A stretch of DNA of 64,000 bases from Undibacterium_A arcticum (GCF_042660705.1 NZ_JBHSUQ010000001.1); one strand, 5' to 3'; counted from the stretch's first letter, positions 42,879 to 55,741 are shown. Numbers and translations: made by a program. Notes: a model not told the origin generated them from the letters alone.

Positions 42879-45188
42879 ATGGATTCGCAATCAGATCAAA
42901 AACAGCAACAGCGCCAACAACTGCGTCAGGCCGCGCTCGAATATCACGAATGTCCGACCCCCGGCAAGATCAGCGTCACCCCCACCAAGCAACTGACCAA
43001 TCAACGCGACCTGGCCTTGGCGTATTCGCCGGGCGTCGCGGCGCCATGCGAAGAGATCGTCGCCGATCCTGCCGCTGCCTTTAAATACACCGCGCGCGGC
43101 AATCTGGTTGCCGTCATCACCAACGGCACCGCCGTGCTGGGCCTGGGCAACATCGGCCCGCTGGCATCGAAGCCGGTGATGGAAGGCAAGGCTGTGCTGT
43201 TCAAGAAATTTGCCGGCATCGACGTGTTCGATATCGAGATCAACGAGTCCGATCCTGATAAGCTGGTCGACATCATCGCGTCGCTGGAACCCACCTTCGG
43301 CGGCATCAATCTGGAAGACATCAAGGCGCCGGAGTGCTTCTACATCGAGCGCAAATTGCGCGACAAGATGAAGATCCCGGTGTTCCACGATGACCAGCAC
43401 GGTACCGCGATCATCGTCGGCGCGGCGATTTTGAACGGCCTGAAAGTGGTCGGCAAGGATATCAAGCAGTGCAAACTGGTCGTCTCGGGCGCCGGCGCCG
43501 CGGCGCTGGCCTGCCTCGATCTGATCGTCGATCTCGGCTTCCCGATTGAAAACATTTTCGTCACCGATCTGGCCGGCGTGGTCTACCAGGGCCGCACCGA
43601 GCTGATGGACCCGGACAAGGCGCGCTTCATGCAGGACACATCGGCGCGCACGCTGGCCGAAGTGATCGCCGGCGCGGACATCTTCCTCGGCCTGTCGGCC
43701 GGCGGCGTATTGAAGCCCGAGATGGTCAGGGCCATGGCGGCCAAGCCGCTGGTGCTGGCGCTGGCCAATCCGACCCCGGAAATCCTGCCGGAAGAAGTCA
43801 AGGCGGTGCGCGACGACGCCATCATCGCGACCGGCCGTTCGGACTATCCGAACCAGGTCAACAACGTGCTGTGCTTTCCATATATCTTCCGCGGCGCGCT
43901 CGACTGTGGCGCGACCACGATTACGCGCGAGATGGAAATCGCGGTGGTGCATGCGATTGCCGAGCTGGCGCAAGCCGAACAGTCCGATATCGTCGCCACC
44001 ACCTATGGCATCAACAACCTGGCATTCGGCCCCGAATACATCATCCCGATGCCGTTCGATCCGCGCCTGATGATGAAAATCGCGCCGGCCGTGGCGCAAG
44101 CCGCGTTCGAGTCCGGCGTCGCCGCGCGTCCGATCGCCGACCTGCAGGCTTACACCGAGCGCTTGCAGCAGTTCGTTTATCACAGCGGCACTTTCATGAA
44201 ACCGCTGTTCCAGATCGCCAAGCAGGCGCCGTCCGCGAAGCGCATCGTATTTGCCGAAGGCGAGGAAGAGCGCGTGCTGCGTGCGGTACAAATCATCGTC
44301 GATGAAAAACTCGCGAAACCGATCCTGGTCGGCCGTCCGGCTGTATTGCAGCAGCGCATCCTGAAATTCGGCCTGCGCCTGACGCCGGACGTCGATTTTG
44401 AAGTGATCAATCCCGACTACGACGAGCGCTATCGCGATTACTGGCAGACTTATCACCAGATGGCGTCCCGCAAGGGCATCACCGAGCAATACGCAAAGCT
44501 GGAAATGCGCCGCCGTCACACGCTGATCGGCGCGATGATGATCCACAAGGGCGATGCCGACGGCATGATCTGCGGCACGTTCGGCACCACCAACCTGCAC
44601 CTGAACTACATCGACCAGGTGCTGGGTAAGCGCAACGGCGCCAATGTGTATGCGGCGATGAACGCGCTGGTACTGCCGGATCGGCAACTGGTGCTGGTCG
44701 ATACCCACGTCAACGAGAACCCGACCGCCGAACAACTGGCCGAGATCACCATCATGGCGGCCGACGAGATGCGCCGCTTTGGCATCCTGCCGCGCGCGGC
44801 CTTGCTGTCGCATTCGAACTTTGGATCCAGTAACAGCGAATCAGCGCAAAAAATGCGCGCGGCGCTGGCGATCGTCCAGAAAAATGCACCGGATCTGGAA
44901 GTCGATGGCGAGATGCACGGCGACACCGCGCTCACCCCCAAGCTGCTGAAAGCGGTGATGCCGAACTCGCCCCTGAAAAGCGACGCCAACCTGCTGGTGA
45001 TGCCGAACATCGACGCCGCCAACATCGCCTACAACCTGCTGAAGGTAACCGCCGGCAACGGCATCGCGATCGGGCCGATCCTGCTCGGCTGCGCCAAACC
45101 GGTGCACGTCCTGACCCCGTCGGCGACCGTGCGCCGGATCGTCAACATGACCGCGCTGTGCGTGGTCGATGCGGTGGCGCAGCGGTAA
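42879..45188 (+). CDS. maeB: NADP-dependent malic enzyme with phosphotransacetylase-like domain
   Basis: A 769-residue two-domain protein. The malic-enzyme part (about 1-420) shows YHECPTPGKISVTPTKQLTN, RDLALAYSPGVAAPCEEI, VFHDDQHGTAIIVGAAILNG and the NADP site VVSGAGAAALACLDLIVDLG. Residues about 440-769 form a phosphotransacetylase-like domain (KRIVFAEGEEERVLRAVQII, MIHKGDADGMICGTFG, GIAIGPILLGCAKPVHVLTP), regulatory in known MaeB enzymes. It makes pyruvate and NADPH from malate, complementing fumC. ATG 42879 has AGGAAGG upstream. Ends before a strong terminator. Confidence 0.96.
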   Translation: MDSQSDQKQQQRQQLRQAALEYHECPTPGKISVTPTKQLTNQRDLALAYSPGVAAPCEEIVADPAAAFKYTARGNLVAVITNGTAVLGLGNIGPLASKPVMEGKAVLFKKFAGIDVFDIEINESDPDKLVDIIASLEPTFGGINLEDIKAPECFYIERKLRDKMKIPVFHDDQHGTAIIVGAAILNGLKVVGKDIKQCKLVVSGAGAAALACLDLIVDLGFPIENIFVTDLAGVVYQGRTELMDPDKARFMQDTSARTLAEVIAGADIFLGLSAGGVLKPEMVRAMAAKPLVLALANPTPEILPEEVKAVRDDAIIATGRSDYPNQVNNVLCFPYIFRGALDCGATTITREMEIAVVHAIAELAQAEQSDIVATTYGINNLAFGPEYIIPMPFDPRLMMKIAPAVAQAAFESGVAARPIADLQAYTERLQQFVYHSGTFMKPLFQIAKQAPSAKRIVFAEGEEERVLRAVQIIVDEKLAKPILVGRPAVLQQRILKFGLRLTPDVDFEVINPDYDERYRDYWQTYHQMASRKGITEQYAKLEMRRRHTLIGAMMIHKGDADGMICGTFGTTNLHLNYIDQVLGKRNGANVYAAMNALVLPDRQLVLVDTHVNENPTAEQLAEITIMAADEMRRFGILPRAALLSHSNFGSSNSESAQKMRAALAIVQKNAPDLEVDGEMHGDTALTPKLLKAVMPNSPLKSDANLLVMPNIDAANIAYNLLKVTAGNGIAIGPILLGCAKPVHVLTPSATVRRIVNMTALCVVDAVAQR

Positions 45189-45283
45189 GCCGATCGACAA
45201 CAGCGCGACGACGGTTTTGCCCATCGTCCGCTGTCGGTGCCGCCATCGTTTGGCGGCACCCTTCGCGCGCGTTTGACAACAAG

Positions 45284-45313
45284 AAGCCCGTCCTGTTTTG
45301 GTCGGGCTTTTTT
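45284..45313 (+). terminator. maeB terminator and intron target
   Basis: AAGCCCG (45284-45290), 12-nt loop, CGGGCTT (45303-45309) and six T. It ends only 5 bp before the 5' end of the group II intron. Confidence 0.9.
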
Positions 45314-45317
45314 ATTG

Positions 45318-47231
<1,914 letters not shown>

Positions 47232-47377
47232 TCCGATCAAAAATTCATGGAGTATATGCCTAACTACCATGTAAATTAAGCGGCTTTATGTTGTTGCTTT
47301 GCCAGTATATTTTTAAGTCGGCATTCTGGGCTCGACCGGCACTTCAGATCTCGATGACGACTTCAAACTGAAATTAA

Positions 47378-47401
47378 ACGGCGCCTGATGCGCCGTTTTT
47401 T
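47378..47401 (+). terminator. Rho-independent terminator of unknown transcript
   Basis: ACGGCGC (47378-47384), 5-base loop, GCGCCGT (47390-47396) and six T. It lies between the intron and the 5'-nucleotidase stop. The bases just before it read as a short coding-like tail (GSTGTSDLDDDFKLKLNGA and stop), so it may belong to a lost gene. Confidence 0.7.
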
Positions 47402-47449
47402 GTCTGCGGGTTTATGCGTGTTTATGCGTGTTGATCCGTATTTGCCGAT

Positions 47450-48358
47450 TCATGTCTGGGTGATGATCGGCACGCGTCCGGTCGGCACCAGCGCCCGCGC
47501 CCGGTCGCAATGGCCCGGCTGATCGTCGAAAAACATATGCGGCTTGAACGCCTGCAGCACATCCGACTTGGCGACGCCGCCCATGAAGAAGGTTTCGTCG
47601 ATCGCCACGTCCCACGCGCGCAGAGTGCGGATCACCCGTTCGTGTGCCGGCGACGAGCGTGCGGTGACCAGCGCGGTACGGATCGGCGCGGCGCGGCCAT
47701 CGGCGTTCTTGAAATTATTCTGGATGAACGACAGCGCCTTCAGCAACCGTGCGAACGGGCCTTCCGGCAGCGGCTTCAAGGCGTTCTCGCGCTCGTGCCG
47801 CTCGAATGCTTCGATCCCCTGTTGCTGAAAAATCCGTTCCGATTCATCGGAAAAAATCACAGCGTCACCATCGAAGGCGATCCGGATCTGGTCGAGTTCC
47901 TGCAGCACATTTTCGGGTTTCTGATACAGCAGCGCCGACGCGACGCCGGAATTGACCGCGGCCTGCACGTCGTCCTCATGCAGCGACAGGAACAGGCTGA
48001 CATTGAACGCCTGCAGATACGGTGCCAGCGACGCGCCGCCGGATAGCACCGCACGGGTGATGTCGAGTCCGTAATGCTCGATCGAATTGAAGATGCGCAT
48101 CGAGGTCTCGGAGGAATTGCGCGACATCACCACCACTTCGACGAAGCGCCGCTCCGGCGTCAATGCGTTCAGCTTCAGCAGCGCGCGCACCAGCGCAAAG
48201 CCTGCGCCCAGCTTCAGAATTTCATTTTCATTGGCGATCTGGTGGCGGCGGTAGGCGTCCAGCCCCTGATTGCGGAAGATCGCTTCTTCCGCTTCCAGGT
48301 CGAACAGGGCGCGCGATGAGATACCGACGACGAGCAATTTATCGAGCGAGACGGGCAT
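47450..48358 (-). CDS. Cytosolic 5'-nucleotidase (family PF06189)
   Basis: A 302-residue protein: DKLLVVGISSRALFDLEAEE, FVEVVVMSRNSSETSMRIFN, ITRAVLSGGASLAPYLQAFN, IAFDGDAVIFSDESERIFQQ, and DETFFMGGVAKSDVLQAFKP with the HAD-like DGD/DD core. It hydrolyses nucleoside monophosphates to nucleosides. Single gene, 112 bp downstream of the patatin gene region on the same strand. Confidence 0.88.
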   Translation of the reverse strand: MPVSLDKLLVVGISSRALFDLEAEEAIFRNQGLDAYRRHQIANENEILKLGAGFALVRALLKLNALTPERRFVEVVVMSRNSSETSMRIFNSIEHYGLDITRAVLSGGASLAPYLQAFNVSLFLSLHEDDVQAAVNSGVASALLYQKPENVLQELDQIRIAFDGDAVIFSDESERIFQQQGIEAFERHERENALKPLPEGPFARLLKALSFIQNNFKNADGRAAPIRTALVTARSSPAHERVIRTLRAWDVAIDETFFMGGVAKSDVLQAFKPHMFFDDQPGHCDRARALVPTGRVPIITQT

Positions 48359-48470
48359 GGTGTCCTTGTTCCTGCGTGCCGGGAAGTGGCAAAGGTGAAT
48401 GGGTATGCGCCATTATAAAGAGGTTGAAGCGGGAGCTTAGCGCGGAGCGTTGAGCAGGAGCTCCGCGCAA

Positions 48471-50729
48471 TCAAGGCCGTCCCAGGAACAGGTAATAGCT
48501 AGAATTGCCATCCAGCGCGCGGCCATACGCCAGGTACAGCGGACCGAGCGGGCTGTCGAGCGCAACGAAGACCGACATCGATTTCACGACGCCGCCGGGC
48601 GATCCGCCGATCAACTGGTGGCCGACCTTACCGGCCTCCAGCGAAAAGCCGGCGTAGGCGCCTTCCAGGAACGGCGCGTTGGCCAGTTTGTTCATGTAGG
48701 TCAGGCTGGCGAACTGGACCGATTCGCCAAAAAATTGACCGGTGCGGTAACCGGACAGCTGCTGCAAACCGCCGAACTGGAATTGATCGTAGATCGGCAG
48801 CGGGTTCCGGCCGATCGCGCCGCCGGCCCTGACGCCGAGCAGCAGCGTATGCCGGCCGACCGAATGCGCGCTCACGAAGTCGGCACTCCAGCGGTTGTAG
48901 TCGTCTTGCGCCCCGAGCGACTGGCGCGATGCCAATAGAGTGAGGTTGCCGCCGTAACCATCGCGCGGGAAGTTCCAGCTGTCCAGCTGATCCAGATACA
49001 GGTGCCCAGTAAAGCCTCCTTTGCCAATGTTGACGCCCGCCTGCGGCAGGACCGTCTGGCCAGTATCGACATTGTAGTGAAGGTTGCCGCGCATCATGCC
49101 AAACCGCAGCTCGCCGTATTTGCCGAACTGGCTGCCGACATCGACCCCGGCCTGGGCATCGTACACATTCAGGCTGGCAAAGCGCGTGTTGCCGTTGAAC
49201 AGGTCGATCGGCCGCCGTTCGATGCCGATTCTTGGCGCCACGAACAGGTATTGCCGCTCATCGAGCGGCTGGTGCAATTCGGTGGTCAGCCGGCTGCTGC
49301 GGCCGACCTGCAGGTCGGTGCGCCATTCGGCGCCGAGTGAATTGAGCCAGGTCTTGCGATAGCTGCCGAGCAGGTTGAAAAACGCATCGCCGCGGAAATC
49401 GCTGGAGAGCCCGAGGCCGATGCGCAGGTAACTCGGGCCCCAGGATTTCTCGCTGGTCTTGATCGCCAGCATCCGCTGGCCGTCTTCATCGGGGCTGATG
49501 CGGTAGTTGACGTGCTCGAAATCGCCGCGGCCGTAGATGCGGCGGATGTCGCGATCCAGGGTTTGTGCTCGATCGCTACGCCGACCTTGGTCTCCATTGT
49601 CGCTTCGACCACCGCCGGATTCATCCGTTGCAAGCCATCGACCCGAATCTTGTGCACCGGCCGCAGATCCGGCGGCGCCAGCGTGACTTTATCGGCTTGC
49701 AGTTCCGCATAGTCTTCGACCGACAGGCTGTAGGGCGCCAACTGGGCCGCCACCTTGCGCGCCGCGGCTTCACCGATCGGTACCGTCAGACCCAGATGAT
49801 CGAAGTCGGTGGCCGAAATCGCCCAGTTCGGGTGCAATGAGAATGTCCTTCGGCCCCAGCGATGCCAGCGAGGCCTGCACGTTTTGTTCCGTCAGGATGT
49901 TGATCATCTGCAGCGTGACCCCGAACACCGATGTGATCGCCTCGCGCTGCAGCAGCGGGGTACCGAGGTTGACCGCGATGACGATGTCGGCCCCCATTGC
50001 GCGCGCCACGTCGACCGGCAGATTACGCGCCAGGCCGCCGTCGACCAGCAGCTTGCCATCGATCTCGACCGGGTCCATCGCGGCCGGGACCGACATGCTG
50101 GCGCGCATCACGCTGGCCAGTTCACCATCGCGAAACACCACCATCTGGCCGCTGGCGATATCGGTTGCTACCGCCCGGAATGGAATCGGCAATTCGTCGA
50201 AATTGATGTAACCCGGCGTCTTCGCCAGCTTGCGCAATTCCGCTTCCAGCACGATGCCGGAGACGATGCCTTTCGGCAGCAGGATCTTGCCGTCGCGGAC
50301 ACCGAGTTCCGGGCTGAAATACAAGGTCTGATCGTCCTGCTTGCGATGGATCGGCACGTCCTGGCGCGGCGGCTTGTCCTTGAACAGGGTCTCGCTGGTG
50401 ATGGACTTGAGTTGTTGTTCCATTTCCGCGATCGACGCGCCGGCCGCGTAGCTGCCGCCGACGATCGATCCCATGCTGGTGCCGGCGATGCAGTCGATCG
50501 GGATCCGCATTTCTTCCAGTACTTTCAACACGCCCACATGCGCCGCGCCGCGGGCACCACCACCGGACAGCACCAGGCAGATACGCGGGCGCGCCGGCTT
50601 GTTCGCGACACGGCCGTCGACCGCATGAACGGTGGCCGGATCAGCGGCCAGCAGTGCGCTCGTGAGCAAGGCAATCAGCTGCAGCGGCATCGCGCGCGTG
50701 CGCGCAAGGAATGATGAGATGAACGACAT
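48471..50729 (-). CDS. Patatin-like phospholipase with POTRA and BamA-type barrel (type Vd-like), frameshifted
   Basis: An exported protein (signal about residues 1-30) with a patatin catalytic domain: oxyanion motif CLVLSGGGARGAAHVGVLK, nucleophile GTSMG in IAGTSMGSIVGGSYAAG, and the Asp in LLVDGGLARNLPVDVA. A POTRA-like segment (VHKIRVDGLQRMNPAVVEAT) and a C-terminal beta barrel (SYLRIGLGLSSDFRGDAFFN, then YLAYGRALDGNSSYYLFLG) follow. Frames change at 49816-49818 and 49562-49564. This is the architecture of PlpD-like type Vd autotransporters. Corrected length about 750 residues. Confidence 0.83.
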
Positions 50730-51097
50730 GGCCGGTCCCTGGCGATTTTCGAAATGATTCGGGTGTGATCGATGCGACGCTGCGGCGCGTCTGGCCAATT
50801 CGTGGCGCCGGCTTAAGCGAAAATCCGGCGGCCGGCAGCAGGCGCCATATTCAGCTAAACAAGTCGGGAAAGCAAGAACAGGACGGATGCGGCGATCCAG
50901 CGTTGTTATAAGTAGGTGGTTTGCTTGCCGAATGATTCACAACACAATATCGGCGTGGTGCGCACGGCGCTAGCGGGAACCCGATGGCGACCGACATTTT
51001 TTTCGCGATTTGGCGGCACCGAGGGAGACCAAGAATTGGCTATTGCTGCGGGGGGAGGGGGCCGGTCCAGACCCCTGATCAGGATCGTTCCGCGGCG
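50730..51097. other. Intergenic region upstream of the patatin gene
   Basis: 368 bp with no supportable gene. It should carry the patatin gene promoter; a GC-rich hairpin-prone stretch lies at its right end. Confidence 0.4.
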
Positions 51098-51394
51098 TTA
51101 ATCCCCATCGGTACAGGTCGCAACCGATGCAACCGTATAGCGCAGCTCGGTCAGGTCGACACCATTTTCCAGGCGCGCCACGAACAGGTTCAGCGGTTCG
51201 GCTTGACGCGCCGCCACATGCATCGCGACAGCGGTATGTTGCCCGGCGGGCGTACGCGGCGGCATTTTCAGTTCCAGCAAGGTCAGGCCGATGCGGCGCG
51301 CATGGGCCAGCACCCATTCAAGCGTTGCGTAAATTTCGCCACCTTCGATCCCGAAAGTGAGCTGCATCTGGTGTAGGAGAGGATGTGTTTGCAT
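51098..51394 (-). CDS. Small ACT-domain-like protein (IlvM-like)
   Basis: A 98-residue protein: MQLTFGIEGGEIYATLEWVL, ARRIGLTLLELKMPPR, TAVAMHVAARQAEPLNLFVA and RLENGVDLTELRYTVAS make a beta-alpha-beta-beta-alpha-beta pattern resembling IlvM-type ACT domains. It is divergent from an Lrp-family regulator, which often control amino-acid genes, so regulation by it is plausible. No ilvG is nearby. Confidence 0.5.
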   Translation of the reverse strand: MQTHPLLHQMQLTFGIEGGEIYATLEWVLAHARRIGLTLLELKMPPRTPAGQHTAVAMHVAARQAEPLNLFVARLENGVDLTELRYTVASVATCTDGD

Positions 51395-51517
51395 GCGAAT
51401 ACTGTATCAAAGCGTCCGCAAAATAGGATTCTTATATTCTCTGTAAATCGCAAAAATGAAGATGAATTGACTATCAATATGTATAATCAATAAATTATTA
51501 TCTATTTATCGAGCGAG

Positions 51518-51988
51518 ATGGGAAATTCTGCAAAACTGGACGAGATCGACCGCCGGATTCTGCGCGAACTGCGCCGCGATGGCCGCCTGAGTAACCTGAA
51601 GCTGGCGGAACGGGTCGGCCTGTCTGCGACGCCGTGCTGGAACCGGGTCAAGGCGCTGGAAGAACGAGGTGTGATCGAAGGCTACGCGGTGCTACTCAAC
51701 CAGAAGGCGCTCGGCCTGCCCGATACCGTGATCATCGAGGTGACGCTGGATCGCCACGACGACGATACGCTCGAGCGTTTTGGCGCGGCGCTGGCGGAAT
51801 TGCCGGAAGTGGTGGAGGCCTATTTATTGACCGGCGAATACGATTACCTGATCAAGGTCGCCGTCGCCGGCACCGAAGGCTATGAGCAATTCCTGCGCCA
51901 CAAGTTGTACAAACTGCCGGGCTTGCGCCATAGCCGATCGACCTTTGTGTTGCGCTGCCTTAAAAAAGAACCATCGGTGCAGCCATGA
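51518..51988 (+). CDS. Lrp/AsnC-family transcriptional regulator
   Basis: A 156-residue Lrp protein. Helix-turn-helix: LDEIDRRILRELRRDGRLSN, LKLAERVGLSATPCWNRVKA. The RAM ligand domain follows (PDTVIIEVTLDRHDDDTLER, VVEAYLLTGEYDYLIKVAVA). The AT-rich 120 bp upstream holds its promoter and that of the divergent ACT-like gene. Confidence 0.92.
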   Translation: MGNSAKLDEIDRRILRELRRDGRLSNLKLAERVGLSATPCWNRVKALEERGVIEGYAVLLNQKALGLPDTVIIEVTLDRHDDDTLERFGAALAELPEVVEAYLLTGEYDYLIKVAVAGTEGYEQFLRHKLYKLPGLRHSRSTFVLRCLKKEPSVQP

Positions 51989-52163
51989 GCATGCTAGGAC
52001 CTGTGATCAGTCCAATTGGTTGTGCGAATTTGATTGATCACTGGCCCTATTCGGTATGCAGCGACTTCTGTGTGCAACTTTGCTACGATCGGCAGTTCGG
52101 TTCCCGCTGAGCAGGACGGCGGGCCCCGTATGCGATCCCGCTAACCATTCCAATCCGACACCG

Positions 52164-53105
52164 ATGAATCTGCATCAACTGCGCTTCGTCCGCGAAGCCG
52201 TACGACAGAACTTCAATCTGACCGATGCCGCGAAGGCGCTGACCACGTCCCAACCCGGCGTGTCGAAGTCGATCCTCGAACTCGAACAAGAGCTCGGCGT
52301 CGATATCTTCGAGCGCCACGGCAAGCGGCTACGCGGCTTGACTGAACCCGGGCGCACGGTATTACAGTCGGTTGAACTGATCATCCGCGAGATCGAAAGT
52401 ATCCAGCGCATCGGCAAGGAATTCGCCGCGCAGGATAGCGGCAATCTGACGATCGCCACCACGCATACGCAAGCGCGCTATGCGCTACCCAAGGTGGTGC
52501 AGGCATTCGCACAACAGTTTCCGAAGGTGAGGATATCGCTGTTGCAGGGCAATCCGCAGCAGGTCGCCGAGATGGTATTGAAAGATCAGTCCGACCTGGT
52601 CATTGCTACCGAAGCGATCGCCGATATACCGGGCCTGATTTCGCTGCCTTGTTATCAATGGGAGCATGTGCTGGTAGTGCCGCCCGGCCATCCCTTGCTG
52701 CAATCAGCAAGCATCACACTGCACGACCTTGCCGCGTACCCATTGATCACCTATGACAGCGCATTCGCCGGCCGCAGCAAAATTGATTGCGCTTTCAGCG
52801 ACTGCGGCTTGCAGGCCGATGTCCAGCTCGAGGCGATCGATGCCGATGTGATCAAGACCTATGTCGAATGCGGACTTGGGATCGGCATCATTGCCGGCAT
52901 GGCATTCGATTCGCAGCGCGACACCGGATTGCGTGCAATTCCGGCCGGCCATCTGTTTGGCAGCAACGTGTCGCGCATAGCCTTCCGGCGGGGCGCATAT
53001 CTGCGCAGCTACGTCTATACCTTCATTGAATTGTTGGCGCCGGCGCTGACGCGCGACTTGATCGAACAAGCCATGCTTGGTGCTGCGCATCGCGGTGACG
53101 ATTAA
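52164..53105 (+). CDS. cysB: CysB-family LysR transcriptional regulator
   Basis: A 313-residue CysB/Cbl-type regulator of sulfur assimilation: MNLHQLRFVREAVRQNFNLT, ALTTSQPGVSKSILELEQEL, GNLTIATTHTQARYALPKVV, ECGLGIGIIAGMAFDSQRDT. The length and start match CysB rather than the shorter general LysR type. ATG 52164 was chosen for the typical MNLHQL amino terminus. N-acetylserine or sulfate-type ligand by analogy. Confidence 0.9.
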   Translation: MNLHQLRFVREAVRQNFNLTDAAKALTTSQPGVSKSILELEQELGVDIFERHGKRLRGLTEPGRTVLQSVELIIREIESIQRIGKEFAAQDSGNLTIATTHTQARYALPKVVQAFAQQFPKVRISLLQGNPQQVAEMVLKDQSDLVIATEAIADIPGLISLPCYQWEHVLVVPPGHPLLQSASITLHDLAAYPLITYDSAFAGRSKIDCAFSDCGLQADVQLEAIDADVIKTYVECGLGIGIIAGMAFDSQRDTGLRAIPAGHLFGSNVSRIAFRRGAYLRSYVYTFIELLAPALTRDLIEQAMLGAAHRGDD

Positions 53106-53180
53106 GCATCGCAGCGTCTTACCGCCGATCGCATCGGCTTTGTGTGACCATCATTCATTAGCAGAATCAGGTGTCGGCCA

Positions 53181-53310
53181 GTGCTGACAAATCGTGCGCT
53201 ATCCTCCAACGCGAAGGGCGTCTTGTATGCCTCTGCGGCGGCAGCGTTGCATGGCACCATCGGGGTGTTTAGCAAATTCCTGATGGAAAGGGGCGGTTCC
53301 TGGTTATGCG
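53181..53310 (+). pseudogene. Fragment of an EamA/RhaT-family transporter
   Basis: A GTG-started reading of about 42 residues (SSNAKGVLYASAAAALHGTI, GVFSKFLMERGGSW) looks like the first helix of an EamA permease. It then runs into unrelated sequence, so only the 5' end remains. Confidence 0.4.
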
Positions 53311-53355
53311 ACGCAGTGCCGGTGCTGTCGGTAACCCATCAACTGAGCACCCCGG

Positions 53356-54263
53356 TTAATGGACAGTCTGCTGCCGCAAATACTCAGCACGCTTCATCTC
53401 AAGATACGCGCCCCGATCCACCTCATGCAACTGCCGCGGATAACGCTCGGTAGCCGCAAACCAGCTCTGCAAACGTTTCTCGAGCTGCGCCGCCGGCGGC
53501 GCATTGGCGGCCTCTAAAAAGGTATCGATCGCGAGGTAATAACGCATCGTGTTGCGTTCAATCAGACCACGCACCCCGCCGATATAGTCAGGTTGACCAT
53601 CGGCCAGCTTGCCGATCACGGTGAACCCCACCTTGCCGCTGCCGATAGTTCCGAGATAGGTCTGCATGGCCAGCCGGCCGGAAAAATTCACTGCGTAAGC
53701 ATACGTCAGATGCAAGAACGCCTTGGCGTTCGGCAGCGCCACCACTTCCAGCAGGATGCGGTAGTCGCTGGTGCCCATCGGCCCGCGTTTGGCGTTGAGC
53801 AAGATTTCGACATATTCCGGGGTCGCCGCAAGGACGCTGTAATTGAATTCGACACGCGCCGCATCGGCCAGTTCTTGGGGCGTTTCTTGCCGATATTGAC
53901 TCTCAGGATGGTGCCCGACGGCCTTTCGATCGCGTGACAATATTTGGTGTTGAGGTGCAGGAGCATCACGTCGCACCAGTGTTCCGGATTGTTCAGGCCA
54001 GCATTCACCGCGCCAAAAGGGTAATCGACGACCGCGTAAATGTCGCCCTGCAAGCGGCTCGGTGTTTCGGCCGATTCGAGAACCAGCGGCCGCTTGAATT
54101 GATTCTGCCGCAGTTGTTGCTCCAGCGACGTGTATTTTGCGCGCAGGGTAGCCACCGGATCCGGCTTCGCGATCGCGCCGTAGGAGACGCCCGCGGCGCA
54201 GATCAACACCAGGCATCTGAACCAGCTCACCGAGCTTGACCAAAAACGCTTCTGCATGATCAT
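53356..54263 (-). CDS. Exported protein of unknown function (frameshifted)
   Basis: A signal-peptide N-terminus (WFRCLVLICAAGVSYGAIA), VATLRAKYTSLEQQLRQNQF, RLQGDIYAVVDYPFGAVNAG, and after the break LADAARVEFNYSVLAATPEY, EVVALPNAKAFLHLTYAYAV, FSGRLAMQTYLGTIGSGKVG. The frame changes at the AAA of 53883-53885; a fourth A gives one protein of about 300 residues. It follows the phospholipase D gene by 46 bp on the same strand, so the two are probably co-transcribed. Family not recognised. Confidence 0.6.
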
Positions 54264-54309
54264 TCCATCACAGTAAATCAGGACTTCGACTATTCCAGCG
54301 GGCGACGCA

Positions 54310-55709
54310 TCACAGCCAATACTCGAGTCTGCGCGCAATCCATTCCTTGAACTGGTCTCCCAGCGGCCGCTGGTCCCATTTATCCTTGGAGATCTCGACC
54401 GAACGGCGCAGGTCCTCGACGAACGCATTTCCATCGCGTTGCCAAATTCGTCGCCAAAGACCACCACGTTGATTTCATTATTGTGCAAGAAGCTGCGGGT
54501 ATCGATATTGGTCGAACCGACCGTCCCCCAAACCCGGTCGATCACGGCGGTCTTGGCATGCAAGACTGCGATTTGCAGCTGATAGATCTTGATCCCGCTG
54601 GCCAGCATTTCACTGTAAAACGATTGCGCCGCATGGAAAACCAGACCGCTGTCAGTCACTCCCGGCAAAATGATTTTGACGTCGACGCCGCGTTGTGCAG
54701 CAGCCTTCAACGCCTGCAGAATCTGCGCGTCCGGCACGAAATAGGCGCAGGTAATATGCACCGTATTCTTTGCCTTTTGTATCGCCAAAAAATAAGCCTT
54801 GTAAATATCATAATCACCGTCGGGTTCGCTGGCCAGAACCCGGACCAGCTTGTCGCCGACTTCTTTTAACGGGGGAAAGAAATTGCTATCGGGGAGATCG
54901 GGCGATTTCTGGCTGGCCCAGTTATTCAGAAATAGCCACTGTAGTGCGGCGACCGCCGGTCCTTCGATCTTGATATGGGTATCGCGCCAGCCGACTTTGG
55001 CATCGCGTCGAGATTTCGAGCGGAACAGCGAACTGTTGCCATAGCTATTGCTGATATTCACTCCGCCCGTGAAGGCGACCACACCGTCGACGACCAGAAT
55101 TTTCCGGTGATCGCGATTGTTCGGCTCCCATGGCCCGATCAGCTTCAGCGGGTTGACGGGATTGAAGGCCAGCAGGTGAATGCCGGCGTCGCGCATTTTA
55201 TCGAAGAAGGCCTGCGGCGTGCCAATCGTGCCGACACTGTCGTAGATCACATTGACTTGCACCCCGGCGCGTTGGCGGGCGATCAGCAGATCTGCAAAAC
55301 GGATGCCGAGCTCATCCTGGTCGAAGATATAGGTTTCTAAATTGATGTGATCCGTGGCCGCGCTGATCGCCTGGATCATCGCCGCCATGGTTTGCGGGCC
55401 ATCATAAAGCAAGGTGACTTTGTTACCGGCGATCAAAGGAGTGCCGGTAGCCGCTTCTTCCAGCGCTGCCAGCGCTGCCAACGTTACGATACCCACGTGC
55501 GAATTGTGCCAGCGTCTGGTAAGCAGGGAATTCGATTTTTTGGCGCTCAGAGTGCCTTGCGCATTGGTCACCGTTGGGTTTTCCGGCGCTACCAGCGAAC
55601 CACTCAGATATCGCACTTCGGGGAGCGCCGCGCAGGCAGTGGCCAGCAGCCCGATTCCGATCACGCTGACGAAACAGGCGATCCATTTAAGACGAACATT
55701 GCAGCGCAT
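54310..55709 (-). CDS. Phospholipase D / cardiolipin synthase-like lipoprotein (3' frameshift)
   Basis: A lipoprotein (GIGLLATAC near residues 20-26) with two PLD active sites: NNRDHRKILVVDGVVAFTGG and VLHAKTAVIDRVWGTVGSTN, each the HxKxxxxD motif. Family members transfer phosphatidyl groups, e.g. in cardiolipin synthesis. The frame breaks at 54428-54430; an extra A gives AFVEDLRRSVEISKDKWDQR and the ending EWIARRLEYWL, stop 54310-54312. GGAG just before ATG 55709 decides the start. About 466 residues corrected. Confidence 0.85.
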
Positions 55710-55741
55710 GAGCCACTCCGGATTCACGCCCGCCAGCGGCG

